Positions 48,256 to 60,219 of a DNA stretch of 64,000 nucleotides are shown here, piece after piece. Source of the DNA: Linnemannia elongata (Eukaryota > Mortierellomycota > Mortierellomycetes > Mortierellales > Mortierellaceae). The stretch is from assembly GCA_036320915.1 (NCBI GenBank), contig JAXBDG010000004.1, positions 1,550,001 to 1,614,000 on the forward strand. The letters run 5' to 3'. The notes under the pieces were generated by a model that saw only the letters and a list, made by a program, of their open reading frames with translations, did not search any database and had not been told where the DNA came from. Every line of letters starts with the position of its first letter. Position 1 is the first letter of the stretch. Position numbers and translations under genes: made by a program.

Positions 48256-50812
48256 TTAATCGACCTCCTCCATCTCGCTGGCCTCAACAACATCCTCAGC
48301 CTCGAGGGCGGGCATGTCAGAGGCGGTCTCCTCCTCATCGTCATCGATGGCAAGACCGAGCTTGATCATGCGGTGGATGCGGTCGGCGAAGGTATCGGTC
48401 TTCTCGATGCTGAAGCCAGAGACGACGAGGGCAACGTCGTACATCAACAAGGTCAAGTCCTTAACGGTCTTGTCGTTCTTGTCAGCCTCGACCTTGGCCT
48501 TGAGGGTCTTGATGATAGAGTTGTTGGGGTTCAACTCCAAAGACTTCTTAGAGGCCATGTACGAGGACATGGAAGAGTCACGGAGGGCCTGGGCCTTCAT
48601 GATACGCTCCATGTTGGAGGACCAGCCGAAAGCACCGGTAACGAGGACACAGGGTGACTCGGAGATACGGTTGGAGATCAAAACCTTCTCGACCTTGTCG
48701 CCGAGAATCTCCTTGATCTGAGCGCAGAGACCCTCGTAGGACTTCTCCTCAGCCTCGCGGGCGGCCTTCTCATCCTCATCCTCCTCGAGCTCGAGACCCT
48801 CCTTGGTGACGGAGACGAGCTTCTTGCCATCGTACTCCTTGAGCTGGGTGACGGCGTACTCATCGATGGGGTCAACCATGAAGAGGACCTCGAAGCCCTT
48901 CTTCTTCAAGACCTCAATGAAGGGAGAGTTCTCGACGGCGACGCGGGACTCGCCGGTGATGTAGTAGATGTTCTTCTGCTTCTCGGGCATGCGGGTGACG
49001 TAGTCCTTGAGCGAGGTCATCTCGTCAGAGGACTTGGTGGAGTGGTAACGGAGCAAGTCAGCAAGCTTGGAGCGGTTCTGGGCATCCTCGTGGATTCCGA
49101 GCTTGATGTTCTTGGAGAAGGCCTCGTAGAACTTGGTGAAGTTCTCCTTGTCCTCAGCGATCTCGGCGAACATCTCGAGACACTTCTTGACGAGGTTCTT
49201 GCGGATGACCTTGAGGATCTTGTTCTGCTGGAGCATCTCACGGGAGATGTTGAGGGGGAGATCCTCAGAGTCGACGATACCCTTGATGAAGTTCAACCAC
49301 TCGGGGATGAGGTCCTCGCAGTCGTCCATGATGAAGACACGGCGGACGTAGAGCTTGATGTTGTTGCGCTTCTTCTTCTGCTCGAACATATCGAAGGGGG
49401 CACGGCCGGGGACGAAGAGGATGGCACGGAACTCGAGCTGACCCTCAATGGCGAAGTGCTTGACGGCCATGTGGTCACCCCAGTCGTTGGTAAGGGACTT
49501 GTAGAAGGCGGCGTACTCCTCGTTGGTGATGTCCTCGGGGTTGCGGGTCCAGAGAGGCTTGGTCTTGTTGAGCTCCTCGTTCTCGACGGTCTTCTCCTTG
49601 ATGGTCTTCTTCTTCTTGTCCTTCTTCTCCTCCTCATCCTCGATCTCCTCGATCTTGGCACCGTCATCCTTGATCTCCTCCTCGTCATCCTCAACCTCCT
49701 TCTCAGTCTCCTTCTCGACGGCCAACTGGATGGGGTAACCGATGAACTCGGAGTGCTTCTTGATGATCTCCTTGATCTTCTTCTCCTCGAGGTACTCGAG
49801 CTGGTCCTCCTTCATGAAGAGGCGCATCTCGGTACCGCGACCGAGAGGGGGGTTGACGGTGTCGCGGGTGATGGTGAAGGAACCGCCGGCAGCGGACTCC
49901 CAGATGTACTGCTCGTCATCGTTGTGCTTGGAGATGACCTGAACACGCTCGGCAACCAAGTAGGCAGAGTAGAAACCGACACCGAACTGACCAATCATGG
50001 AAATATCGGCACCGGTGCTGAGGGCCTCCATGAAAGCCTTGGTTCCGGACTTGGCGATGGTTCCGAGGTTGTTAACCAAATCAGCCTTGGTCATACCAAT
50101 ACCGGTATCGCGGATGCTCAAGATGTTGTTCTCGCGATCGGGAGTGATGCGAATGTAGAGCTCCTTCTCAGAGTCGAGCTTGGAGGGGTCGGTAAGGGCC
50201 TCGTAGCGGATCTTGTCGAGGGCATCTGTTTTTTTTTTGTGGGAAGGTAGTTCAATAAGGGAAGAGGCGTTAGAAACCAATTTAGTTCTTGTTACAAAAA
50301 GGCTTGCGCAGAAATACCAGACAAAGGCAAAGGGTAACAAAAGTACAAAAGAAAAGCTCGTACCAGAAGCGTTGGAAACCAACTCTCTCAAGAAGACCTC
50401 CTTGTTGGAGTAGAAGGTGTTGATGATCAAACTCATCAGCTGAGAGATCTCAGCCTATTGTTGCAATGAACGGGTGAGAAAAAAAAACGCACATATAGGT
50501 TAGCACACGTGTGATCAGGAAAGTATGAGAAAAAAAAACTGATCGAGAAGTGGTGCAATGTGTGTAGAGCGTGTAGTCTGAGGAGGCGGGGAAGGGAGTG
50601 AGAAGGCGTATGTGCGTGTGTTTGTCGCTCTTTCCCCCCTCCGTGTTATGGAACCGTGTGAACACGCATAACATAACAAAAGAAGGAAAAAAAAGGTCTC
50701 GCGATTAACCAAGCCGACGAAGGAGAATTCAGTGGTAAAGAGATCAAGGAAGGGAAGCATAGACGAAATAGCGCTATTGACTTGCCTGGAAAGAAAAGGT
50801 CTCGGACGACAT
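48256..50812 (-). CDS. HSP90: Cytosolic HSP90 chaperone
   Basis: Three exons (50812-50786, 50454-50364, 50225-48256) encode 695 residues, the usual length. HSP90 is the ATP-dependent cytosolic chaperone for kinases, steroid-type receptors and other clients. The N-terminal ATPase domain has [60 protein letters not shown] and [14 protein letters not shown]. The acidic charged linker ([30 protein letters not shown]) and middle domain ([28 protein letters not shown]) follow. The C-terminus ends in MEEVD, the TPR co-chaperone docking motif. Exon 1 encodes only MSSETFSFQ, and its intron begins GCAAGT, a GC-AG intron. Using a GT donor instead would bring an immediate stop. Codon bias is extreme, as expected for a highly expressed gene. 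Confidence 0.98.
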
Positions 50813-50897
50813 GGCGACTTTGGTTCTTTTGTGGGTGGAGGGGAGTGTGATGAAAAAGAATAGAGAAAAAAGACGAAAAGTAAGGCGGGCGTCACTT

Positions 50898-50910
50898 CTA
50901 TTTAAAAAAG
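50898..50910 (-). promoter_or_regulatory. TATA-like element of HSP90
   Basis: The minus strand reads CTTTTTTAAATAG about 90 bp before the HSP90 ATG. No clean run of alternating nGAAn heat-shock units was seen in the first 250 bp upstream. Confidence 0.4.
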
Positions 50911-52961
50911 AGGAGGAGGAGCAGTCGACCTTCGCCACCACAAAAGTTATCAACGAAAAGCAAGAGAGCAAGCTTCCAGTAAGTTCCATCACTCAAACTT
51001 CAACTGCAGGACTCGCACTGACTGAGCCAATCACTCGCCAATAGAAAATTCGCTGCTGATGTGTCTATGTCTATTGACTGGTTTAAGGGGTTCTCTATTG
51101 GGTCATAGCCTGAACTTTATTTTGCATTTTCAGAAACATGCCCACATACCCACAGCCAGACTGGCGAAGAGGAAAGATAACAAGGGGGAGGCGAACACTC
51201 AGGAACATCCTGGAAAAAAATAGAATGGCACGTTGTGGCAAGTAATAATGCAACTAAACTACACCTCTTTTACTTGAAGGGCGAAGAGGAAAGAGCGCAA
51301 GCACAAGCTTAGTCATCAAGACTATGCTAGGTCGTTCTTTTTCTTGCTAGTTTTCTTGATGCCGAGGCTGACTTTTTTTTTACGACGGCTGGTTCTTGCA
51401 TCGAATGCTTTGAAAGCCGATTTGGAACGGAGGAGGATCGAATGTTTCGTCCACAGAGATCTGAGTGCCGTAGTTAGTGGTTCAAGGATACATCAATTCC
51501 TTCTATTCAAGGGCAACCGACAGACCAAAGAAAAGGTCCTAGTAAAAGTATGTGCATCTTTTTTGGTGGCAACGCGCAAACAATTGGATCCTCAACAGCT
51601 TACTTGATTCTTAGATTAACTTTTTTTCGCCCCTGTGCGATACTTCCACTCTGGGATGATCTTCATCGACCGCCTTGCACATTGTAGCTGACTTGGCTTG
51701 TTTTCGTACTCATCGACGATTCCTACGTTGGTACGTAGCGGGGAGATACACGTATTGTACAATCGGGACGTGGCCTTGAACGGTTGAGTACACCATTGAC
51801 CACTCGATATCGCCTTCTGCCGCTACACCGATTAATCGACCTCTCCGCCTCTAGCAATTCCTCTTTCCGGGGTCCTTTCCTTGGCCTTTTCCAAACTGTG
51901 GATCCATTTTGCCCTGAACTCCCGGTTCGATCCAGACGTCATCGTGTAATCCTTTACCTCCAGGACTTCCCTCCTCAAGGATGACAGTCATCATTTTTAC
52001 ATCCACCAGGCCTGATAAATAGCAACGGTACTGTGCTTGTCCGCGGCTATGACTTAACATTGCGCCTTCTTGTGGGTTCCCCATGATGTTTCCAAGGCAA
52101 TGATTGAGCCATTTTTGTTTCTTTTTATGACAGTAAGGTTTAGCCATGGGTTCTGCAAGACCTCGACGCGCATCCATACGCTCTGTTCACGTTTTGAGAC
52201 GATAGAAGCAACTTTCTTTTGAACGCACACTTTGTGAATGGAACCTATTTTTTGTTTTTAGTCGAAGAGGATTGCATAAAATGATTGTTCATAGACATCC
52301 TTTTCTTTAATGTATAGGGGAGGCGTCTTTTCTTTTTTTATCAAAACGTAAATAAAGCTATGAATCGACCTTCAGCAGAATGATATGGGGGGGTAGAGAC
52401 AAAGGAGAGGTACAATAAAAAAAGGCGAGGAAACTAACAAAATGGTCGAAAAGGTCCTCCTTGTTTTCTCGTTCAGTCAAGCCTTGCATTCGTCCTATGC
52501 AATAACTCGGATTAATATCCTCCATGGAACAAAGGCGATCGTACCAGCCACTGATAGCAAGCCTAAAATAAAATACACATCGACAGCAGACCGAATCACT
52601 GCTGGCACGAGCAAACGCAAAAGTCGCGACAACAAGGCAGGACGCGTCACCAACACGATATTTCTCATCAGACAACGCGTACTTTTACAGCCTATCTCAC
52701 ACCCGCAAACACAGACGATGAAGGCTTGAAAGTGGGAAGGACTAGGCCATTTGTACTTACGAATACTTGTCCTTTTGACGACATAAACAAATTGTTAAGG
52801 AGGTGAACTCATTGGTCCAATTCGCGAATGGGGGACAAGAGAGTGAAACAAAAAGACAACGCACATCACCACCACGTCAAGAAGAGACAAAAAGACAAAC
52901 GGGTGTTCATTGATATGTACAAGTACTATGTGCTACACAGCATTCTAATCGTGTTAGAGAA

Positions 52962-53042
52962 TGAAAAAAAGAAAAAGAAAAAGAAAAAGAAAAAGAATAA
53001 AGAATAAAGAATAAAGAAAAAAGAAAAAAAGAAAAAAGAAAA
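52962..53042 (+). repeat. A-rich tandem repeat (AAAAAG and AATAAAG units)
   Basis: About 80 bp consist of repeated AAAAAG units followed by three AATAAAG units and further A/G sequence. It lies in the 3' flank of the small minus-strand gene that ends at 53209. Confidence 0.85.
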
Positions 53043-53208
53043 GTGTGCTAAAAGCCAAGGGGGGTTTAGAGTTGGCTGGCTGACAATAACAAAAGATACA
53101 AAAAGTTGTGTTTTCCAGTGGTATTCCTTGACTCACGAGGCTCTTCCACTACGAGCCTAATACTCTCTTCCCTGCCTACCAGCCTCACTTTTCAACTCTC
53201 CTTCATGT

Positions 53209-53541
53209 TCAAAAATGACTAGTGGGCCGTTCGTGCAACCCTTCGACATGAACGCCCATCCTACAGAGGACACACTCCTCCACCTGCTCCTGCCCATCCG
53301 TCACATACACGACATTCAGCACCTTCATCTTCAACTCCCCCACCGTGGTCTGACCGGGGACGATTTCCTGTTCAGACAGAAGGGAGTAGTGGACAAAGTT
53401 GCCGGGGAGACGGACAGAGATCCCGCGGATGGTTTCGTTCTGGTACTGGAGTAAGTAGCTGAGGAACGAGGGTGAGGTCAGCTGTTGGTCTGAGAGGAGT
53501 TTTTGTTGTTCTGGGGAGAAGGCGATCAGTTTTGTGGTCAT
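53209..53541 (-). CDS. Small unrecognised protein, 110 aa
   Basis: This intronless frame of 110 codons starts MTTKLIAFSPEQQKLLSDQQ. It continues through SPSFLSYLLQYQNETIRGISVRLPGNFVHYSLL and TVGELKMKVLNVVYVTDGQEQ to a Cys-containing end (VEECVLCRMGVHVEG). Codon use is biased to C and G at third positions like the neighbouring genes, which argues for a real protein. No signal peptide or membrane helix is visible, and I do not recognise a family. It lies in tandem downstream of the SmF gene on the same strand. Confidence 0.65.
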   Translation of the reverse strand: MTTKLIAFSPEQQKLLSDQQLTSPSFLSYLLQYQNETIRGISVRLPGNFVHYSLLSEQEIVPGQTTVGELKMKVLNVVYVTDGQEQVEECVLCRMGVHVEGLHERPTSHF

Positions 53542-53941
53542 TGTCTTGTTTTGTGTATTTTGTTAGAGAGCGTGAGTTGCTTGCTGTTGGTTGTTCTTGA
53601 GGGTGTGGTGACTCCTTTAGAGTGGTGGAGGTATAGCTTGAATGGTTTTGTTGGTTGACTGGTCGTGAGTTGGTGTGTGAATGAGAGTGAGAGCAAGGGC
53701 CAACAAAAGGGTTCAAATAGTCAAGGAGAGATCTCTGTCCAATTTTCTTCAAGCCACCTTGGATCCAATTCAAATCGATCCTTCTCACAAAGCCTTTCCC
53801 AAGCTGCTCCACGTACACCGCTGGTTGTCAACTGCTGTAGTTGTTTGCTGGTAGTTTTATTCGTAGTGGGTGTATGGCCCTCGCATCGGTATCAATGTGC
53901 TCAAAACAACTCGCTTTCCTCCTCCTTGTTTACTCGTCCTC
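53542..53941. other. Spacer between the 110-aa gene and SmF
   Basis: The 400 bp hold the promoter of the small gene (CT-rich on its sense strand) and the 3' flank of SmF. Nothing else was seen. Confidence 0.45.
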
Positions 53942-54657
53942 TCATTCGTCGTCCGCGCCCCGTACGTAGAGAACGTTATTGCAGCGGATCAACACCTCGC
54001 CCAACTTTCCTGCAGAAACACCGTCCACAAATTCTTCTGTGTCAGCGAGCTATTTTCAAATACAATACAAGTAAGCATTGGTCAACATACAGTATATGGC
54101 GCACAGATATAAGCAGATCAGGCAAAAGAAAGACCTGAAGGTTACCTGCAAGTTCATGTAGGAATCGACCGAGACCAGGAATCCCTTGTACTCCTGTCCC
54201 CACTTGAGCTTGACCAAGACGGCCTTTCCTGTGAGATCGTTGAGGAAGGGCTTGGGGTTGACGGGTACGAACTAAGATAATAAAAAGGTAGCAACATGTA
54301 CCATCTGGTCAGCAATCCAAGTTCTCTTGCAATAACTGCTTGTGATCCATGAATGTTGTCGGTGGAGTCATGTGCAGGTTGTATCCAGTATACGACGCCT
54401 CCTGTATAGCAGATCCCTGATCGAGCTGCGCGAGCACTGTCTCGCCATAAAAAGACGGGTGTCAGAGCCTTGCAGGTGGCGTGCCTTGGCTGGTGTGCTC
54501 CCTGCTACGCCTTCTGCTTGCCACAAGCCCTGTTTCCTGTGGATCGCCCATGTACGGGCAACGATGAAAAAAGACCTGTTCCTGAACCGAGGGTGCTTGC
54601 GTGCGTGTCAAGATCCTGTTTGCCATCCCTCCTGTGTGCTTGACTTACAGCAGACAT
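53942..54657 (-). CDS. SMX3: Small nuclear ribonucleoprotein SmF
   Basis: Three exons (54657-54649, 54271-54146, 54049-53942) encode 80 residues, close to the usual 86. SmF is part of the heptameric Sm ring on U1, U2, U4 and U5 snRNAs in the spliceosome. Sm1 is visible as [22 protein letters not shown] plus [14 protein letters not shown], and Sm2 as [20 protein letters not shown] and the [11 protein letters not shown] connector are typical of SmF. The end GADDE is acidic. Exon 1 is only 9 nt (MSA), followed by a 377-bp intron, so gene finders may miss the start. Confidence 0.95.
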
Positions 54658-54924
54658 GGCGAAGTTGTGTGATGGGTGTGGGTTGAAGAAAGGACAATCA
54701 ACCGCCAACCTGAGAGGAGAGAAACACTGGTTCGGCGCTTAGCTCACGTCACCGAAATTTTTTGCCACTATTTTCAGACAGAGCGCTGAAGCCAATATTT
54801 GAACTGATCGCTTTCTTTTCACAGGGCGATGTCTCTAGCATTTCTCCTCGACCGCGCACAAAAGACATCTCTCCAACGGACAAAGGAGCACACGCATTAC
54901 GAGCACCAGGACCAAAAGGCAATA
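54658..54924. promoter_or_regulatory. Shared promoter between SmF and TAF8
   Basis: Only 267 bp separate the divergent starts when TAF8 starts at 54925. No TATA box was seen, which is usual for housekeeping promoters. Confidence 0.5.
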
Positions 54925-56491
54925 ATGTCAGACGTCAACAGCCCCGGAGGCCAACCCTCAGGAGCCAATACTCCCAAGGCACGGTCACAGACGACAAAAA
55001 CTCGCACAGCAACATCACTGCGACACCAACACAGCCATCCCCAGCACTCCATGGACAGTGCCACGGCCGAGGCGACATGCAAGAAGCTCGTCTCAGTACT
55101 CGCATTAGATGCAGGATACGAGGGCATCACTGCCTCTGCACTTGAGTCCCTCACGCGCGTCTTCGAAAACTGTAAAGACATGATAGCAAAGCAAGCATGT
55201 TTTTTATCCGGGAAGCTATGGCAGGTTTTTAGGCGGATACTCCATGACAACGTAACAACAAAAAGCTAACGAGAGGCATATGGCGCTGGATACTGAAATG
55301 AATAGATACCCAGCAGATGTACTCCATTGCACACTCATTTGCAGAACTCGCAGGACGGACTCGACCAGACATTCACGATCTCGAACAGGCATTCTCAGAT
55401 ATGGGGCTCAGGACCAGCGGTCTTGACCAATACATCGAACACGCCTCACAATCAAGTAAATATAAAACAACGGCCACTATTTTTCATCCTAGACGCTCTG
55501 ACATGGATGTTGCCAGTACTTCGGTCAACTGACACGTTTTTTGTATGATTTCCAATAGAAACGCCGTTGCTTAGAGGACCATTACAGGAGATACTCGCCA
55601 AACCAGAACGAAAAAAGGAAAAGAAGACGCTGTTGCTGGACTCGGATATTGAGGACAACTCGGACAGTGATGAGGAAGAGGATGAGAAGCCGGGAACTGC
55701 TAAGGTCACAGCTCGCACGATTGTGCCGGAACATTTGCCAGCCTTCCCCAGCAAACACTCATACAAGCAGACACCTGTAAGCCAAAAACTCGACGATCAC
55801 AAAAGAGGTTATTGCTGCAGGGGATTACTATGAATTATCGTCGTTTCTAACTTCTCGCCGCTTTGTTTCTGGTTTGGGACAATAGGTGTTTGTGAAGAGA
55901 CCGACGGATCCACAAAAGATCAGGGAGTTGAACGCAGAGCAATCGCGACTGGTGGAATCCAACTTGAAGAAACTGATGGCGGCCGAGAACAGGGTCGCGA
56001 TGGCGGCAGCACACAAGGATGGCTCATCCGTTGCAGCAGTATCGACAACCGCAGACCTACGCTTGGTCAAGGAGGAACCACAGGAATCGATCGAGAGTAT
56101 TGATAGGAGGGCGTTAACGAAACTGGAGGCTTTGCCTGTCGTCAACTATGAACAGTCGAAGCGTCAACAACAAGTTAGCGCGTCTTCTCATCGGGATAGT
56201 GCTGCCGCTGCGACGATTCGGTCACATTCTTTGCATGATATGCAGGGTGGTCACTTGCGCGGAGACTCACATACAGGCAGCGGTGTTGATTCTACCGCAG
56301 GTGCTGGACAAGGCTCGTCGAGTCAACAGCTGTCGGGTAAGGCCGAGTGGAGGAATGAGAGGCGGAGACTGCGCAAGGAGCAACTAATGGCGATGGAAGG
56401 CATGGAGCACAATTTGACCCACAAGCGGATACGGCAGGAGAGTGCCCACAGTGGCCGTCTCAAGCTCGTCAGCATGGACGTTGATCCATAA
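54925..56491 (+). CDS. TAF8: TFIID subunit 8 (histone-fold protein)
   Basis: Four exons (54925-55171, 55306-55455, 55559-55776, 55886-56491) encode 406 residues. After a polar leader, a bromodomain-associated histone fold lies at about 37-115: CKKLVSVLALDAGYEGITASALESLTRVFENYTQQMYSIAHSFAELAGRTRPDIHDLEQAFSDMG, interrupted by intron 1. An acidic Ser/Asp stretch and the TAF8 signature region (VPEHLPAFPSKHSYKQTPVFVKRPTDP) follow. The C-terminal ~200 residues are polar with basic patches. TAF8 pairs with TAF10 in TFIID in the nucleus. An in-frame ATG at 54829 exists; 54925 (MSDVNSPGG) was preferred because the extra 32 residues look like leader. Confidence 0.88.
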
Positions 56492-56678
56492 GCTTCTTGT
56501 TCACAATAAACGACGAGCTTGAAGTCGAACTTGATTTTTTCTGCAATTTGTTTATTTACATGGGTGTTTTGTTTAGATGAAGGAAGGGCAACTAAAAGTA
56601 CAGGAAGTATGGGAATGAATAGAGAATGAAAAAGGGATATGCAACGAGAGAAAAGGCGGAGAAGATGGAAAAGGCGAT

Positions 56679-59600
56679 CTACACTGCAACGGCAGGAGTT
56701 TGGTGCCTCAGCATCTGATCCTGCTGCTCAACTGTCTGGTGCAGTGGGGATGCCCCACCGCCAACATTCTTAGCCCTACGCTTCAACAGCGTGGCCTGAC
56801 CCATGTTCAACTCGAAACCCGCGCGACGACGTCTGTTGGTCGACGAAGCTGAGGAAGTCGTCGAACTTGAAGCAATGGTCGAGACGGTCGTGCTTGCGCT
56901 GATCGCCTTTCCAGACCGTGCGCGAATACTAGAGGAAGTAGCAGAGTAAGGGATAGTCTCACCAGCCTGTTGTTGCTTCCTCAAGTACTTGTGATGCTTC
57001 TCGGCCGCAATCTGCTCCTGAGCGCGCTGGTACTCTTGCTGCTGTCTCTGCAACTCGGACATGTCTTGGCCAGAACCACTCTGGATATGTACATCGGCTA
57101 TACCGACAGCCATAGCCTCATCCTCGCTCAAGCCCGACCCAGAATGCTCCTCCGACGACATGCTATGGTCTTCCTCATACTCATCCTCATCCTCCTCATT
57201 AAGCTGTGTCATAAAAGCCTGTCGCTGACGGTTATCAGCCGCCTGCAATCCAGAAGGCTGGGGAGTATGACGACGACGAGACTCCTCCTCCATCCGGTGG
57301 ACGGCGTTCGAGACATCAAAGACTTCCTTGAGACCGATACCAGGCGAAAGTGGGTTCTCGGCACGACGCTTGTAGGGTGTACGCGGGGCACCATAGTCCG
57401 GTGTCATTGCTGCGACGTTAGCCAGAATCTTGTTGCCACCAAAGGCGGGGGTGATGCCAGGGGAGGCGATTGTGATCTCGGGGGCGGCGCTGCTGAGGAC
57501 GTTCTCCCTCTTTCCGGGGATAGATTGTTCGCCGGCCTTGATCCAGGGGTGGGCCAGGAACTGGTCGATGGTGTAGCGTTCGTTGGGGTCGACACAGAGC
57601 AAGTGTGTAATGAGATCCTTGACTATTTTGTCATACAAAAAAAGCACATGAAAACAAAGAGGCGTGTGAACGAATGATTTGATAAAAGATGCAGAGAGAC
57701 ACGAGGCTGAGAGAATGAAGAGATAAGAGCAAGATACCATACCTTCGTAAGAAATCTCATCCCACCATGGGCTCAAGAAGGTATACTGTCCACGAGCGAC
57801 CTTCTCCGTCAATGCCTGGATGCTCTCGTCATAAAACGGAGGGAACCCACAAAGAAGCGTGTAAAGAACACATCCCATGGCCCACATGTCGACAGACTTG
57901 GAATACCGCTCATCCTTGACAATCTCGGGAGCCGTGTATCCAACCGTTCCGCAGGGCGTCATCGTCTGCTCGTCCCACACAATCTTGGACAGTCCGAAAT
58001 CAGCAATCTTGACACGACCGATTCCACCACCACCAACGCCAGGCTGGAAGATCCCCTCATCCTCCTTCTCTTCCTCGTCGCTCGGCTTGAATCCAGCTGG
58101 GGAAGGGACGATGGGAATATCTTCGAACAAGATGTTCTCCGGTTTGATATCACGATGGATGACACCTTTCTCCTCGTGCAGGTACCGAATCGCCTGGGCG
58201 ACCTGAACAATGACGTGGCGGGTCAACTCCTCTGAGAAATAAGTCAACTTGACGATCCGATGGAAGAGTTCGCCTCCTGGTGCCAGTTCCAGGACCAAGA
58301 AGTAGTGCTCTTCTGATTCAGAGAATTCGTGGAGCTCGACGATTCCTGGATGCTTGAGCTGGCGCATGATCTGGACCTCCTTCAAGATGTTGGCACGCTA
58401 TTATTGTTGGTTGGGCGCAATAGGGAACGACAGGTCAGTCCAATTTGACATAATGAAGGGGAGACAGCCAGTCAGTCATTTATTCCGCCAGTTTCGGATC
58501 AATACCCGGAACCACTCAGGCACCACGGATCATGGCTGCGGATGGTGCCGGATTAAGAAAAAATAGAAGGGGCTGCTTACCTCAGTCATACGGGGCTTCT
58601 TCTTCATGTCACGATGCAAGTGCTTGTTCTATCGAATGGAAGAAAGTTGAATGGTACGTGAGAACGATTGGTTCGACTCAATTCACACACACACACACAC
58701 ACACACCATTGTTCATCTTTGAAGAGATGCTGGGTACAACTTAAGACATACCTGCTGGGCGTTCATATCAAACTTGCGAACAACCTTGACGGCGACAAGA
58801 CGATCGTTCTTTGTGTCATATGCCTTGTACACGTTACTGAATGCTCCACTAGAAGCGAGAAAAAGAGTATTAAGCATTGGTTAGCGTTCATTTTCATTAG
58901 TATTGGCTTGAAACCAGGTCTTTCCTTCACGCTGGGATAACAAAGCAACCGATTCAATTGGTTACTCCTTTCCCTCCTTAAAGTGTGTGTTCCTTTTTTG
59001 TTTAATGTAGCATTTGTGTTTGCGTGTTTGTATTTGCAGTTTGTTCACATCATCGATGATGCACTTGTTTGTTTTCTGTGAGCGCACAACGACAGTTTTT
59101 TTTTTTTCTTTTCTGCAAAAAGGGGGAGGGGCTGGTTGTAGCAGCAACAAACAAGCGCGGATCGAAATACCAATGACATGGGTTAAAATACACGATAAGA
59201 GAAAAGAGGAGGATGGGTCTGTTCTTTTCTTGTTTGGTTGAGAGCGTTCGTTTTTTTTTTTGACACGAGAGGGAAAGGAAGAAGCGGAGTGGGGCAAACG
59301 GCTCAGACTCCCTCCAGTACAGAAGGAAGGAAGGTTTATCGTATTAACGATGATGAAATCCTTTCGTCACCGACATCTTCCTTTTCATCCAAGGTACGAC
59401 ATCTTGGAGAAAGTTGCTGAGTGAACAAAGGCAAGGGAAGTGCAAAGGGGGAAGAAGGGGCAAGAAGGGGGAGGAAAGATGAATGGGGATGGATGGGTGG
59501 ATGGCTCAACCAGCAAGAACGTTCGTTTCCAATTGGGTCAACACTCATCCCCCTTTAAACAACCAACCAACCTCGGTGAGGATAGAGAAGCAATCAAAGC

Positions 59601-60219
59601 TATAGTATTAAAAGAAAAACGCATACAGCGAAACACGAACGAATCATGACACTTACTCGCCCATCTTCTCAAGGAGAGTGTATTGCTCCAGACCGGGGAG
59701 GACAGGTAACTTGTTGCGTTGGTGGTTCTCCTCGGCAATCATCCTCGACGCAGCCTCGGTGTTATTTTTGTGACCATAGCTACCATTATGCATCTGCTGT
59801 TGCTGCTGCTGTTGTTGTTGTTGGCGTTGTTGTTGCTGCTCGCGCTGTTTCTGTGCCTGAGTGTTGATAAGGTCATCGTGGTTGTGAGTTGTAGCAGTAA
59901 AGTGCTGTACAGAGGAAGCAGCAACGTCGTTATGGTTGTGGTTGTACTGGTTATGGTGTCTGTCGGTGCCATTACTGGCAACGACCGGTGCAGCTGCACG
60001 TGTAGGCGAGGCACTCCTGGAGGAAGACTGGGTCATTTTGGTTGCTGTCTTGGAGGAGGTGGGGTTGTGGGATTGGGATCGAAGAGAGTGTGGGGGGGAG
60101 TTGGATTGGGAGTTGAGGGCTGTTCCGGAGTCGTGGGTGTGGTGGTGGTTGATTGCGCTCTTTTGTTTCTTGTGGCCGTGTCGGATAAAGTTCTTTAGAG
60201 TAGTAAAGATAGGTGCCAT
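56679..60219 (-). CDS. CAMK-group Ser/Thr kinase, Rck2/Srk1-like
   Basis: Five exons (60219-59657, 58848-58752, 58628-58581, 58397-57743, 57622-56679) encode 768 residues. The first ~175 residues are Asn/His/Gln-rich with a poly-Gln run. The kinase domain begins YTLLEKMGDGAFSNVYKAYD, with VAVKVVRKF, HRDIKPENILF, KIADFGLSKIVWDEQTMTPCGTVGYTAPEIV and YSKSVDMWAMGCVLYTLLCGFPPF. Two features point to the Rck1/Rck2 and Srk1 group of stress-MAPK-activated kinases. They are the insert HLHRDMKKKPRMTERANILKEV after the VAVK strand and the long insert between HRDIKPEN and DFG (IPIVPSPAGFKP, DEEEKEDEGIF). The C-terminal tail is Ser-rich with an acidic patch and poly-Ser/Thr. Such kinases regulate translation and cell-cycle timing under osmotic or oxidative stress. 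Confidence 0.9.
58684..58706 (+). repeat. CA dinucleotide repeat
   Basis: About 11.5 CA units lie in intron 2 of the kinase gene, close to the donor side. Confidence 0.9.

Larger units (their letters stand above)
50813..53208. other. Gene-poor region upstream of HSP90
   Basis: The left ~250 bp are the HSP90 promoter. The rest has several short open frames on both strands (for example 51851-52177 minus, 52442-52729 plus). They overlap each other or lack any recognised domain. An A-rich tandem tract lies at its right end. No gene is called. Confidence 0.45.

Noticed and set aside
49042..50250. 402-codon open frame on the plus strand
   Set aside because: It lies wholly antisense to HSP90 and arises from that gene's strong codon bias; its Leu/Val/Asp/Gly-only composition is typical of such shadows.
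51908..51925. B-box-like GGTTCGATCC suggesting a tRNA
   Set aside because: The bases that should form the T stem do not pair and no acceptor stem surrounds it. Similar matches at 58670 and 38608 also fail.
51851..52177. Possible transposase fragment on the minus strand
   Set aside because: I looked for Tc1/mariner-type DDE motifs and found none in any frame.
52442..52729. Short hydrophobic frames on both strands that might be a small membrane protein
   Set aside because: No start in good context, no splice partners and no family match.
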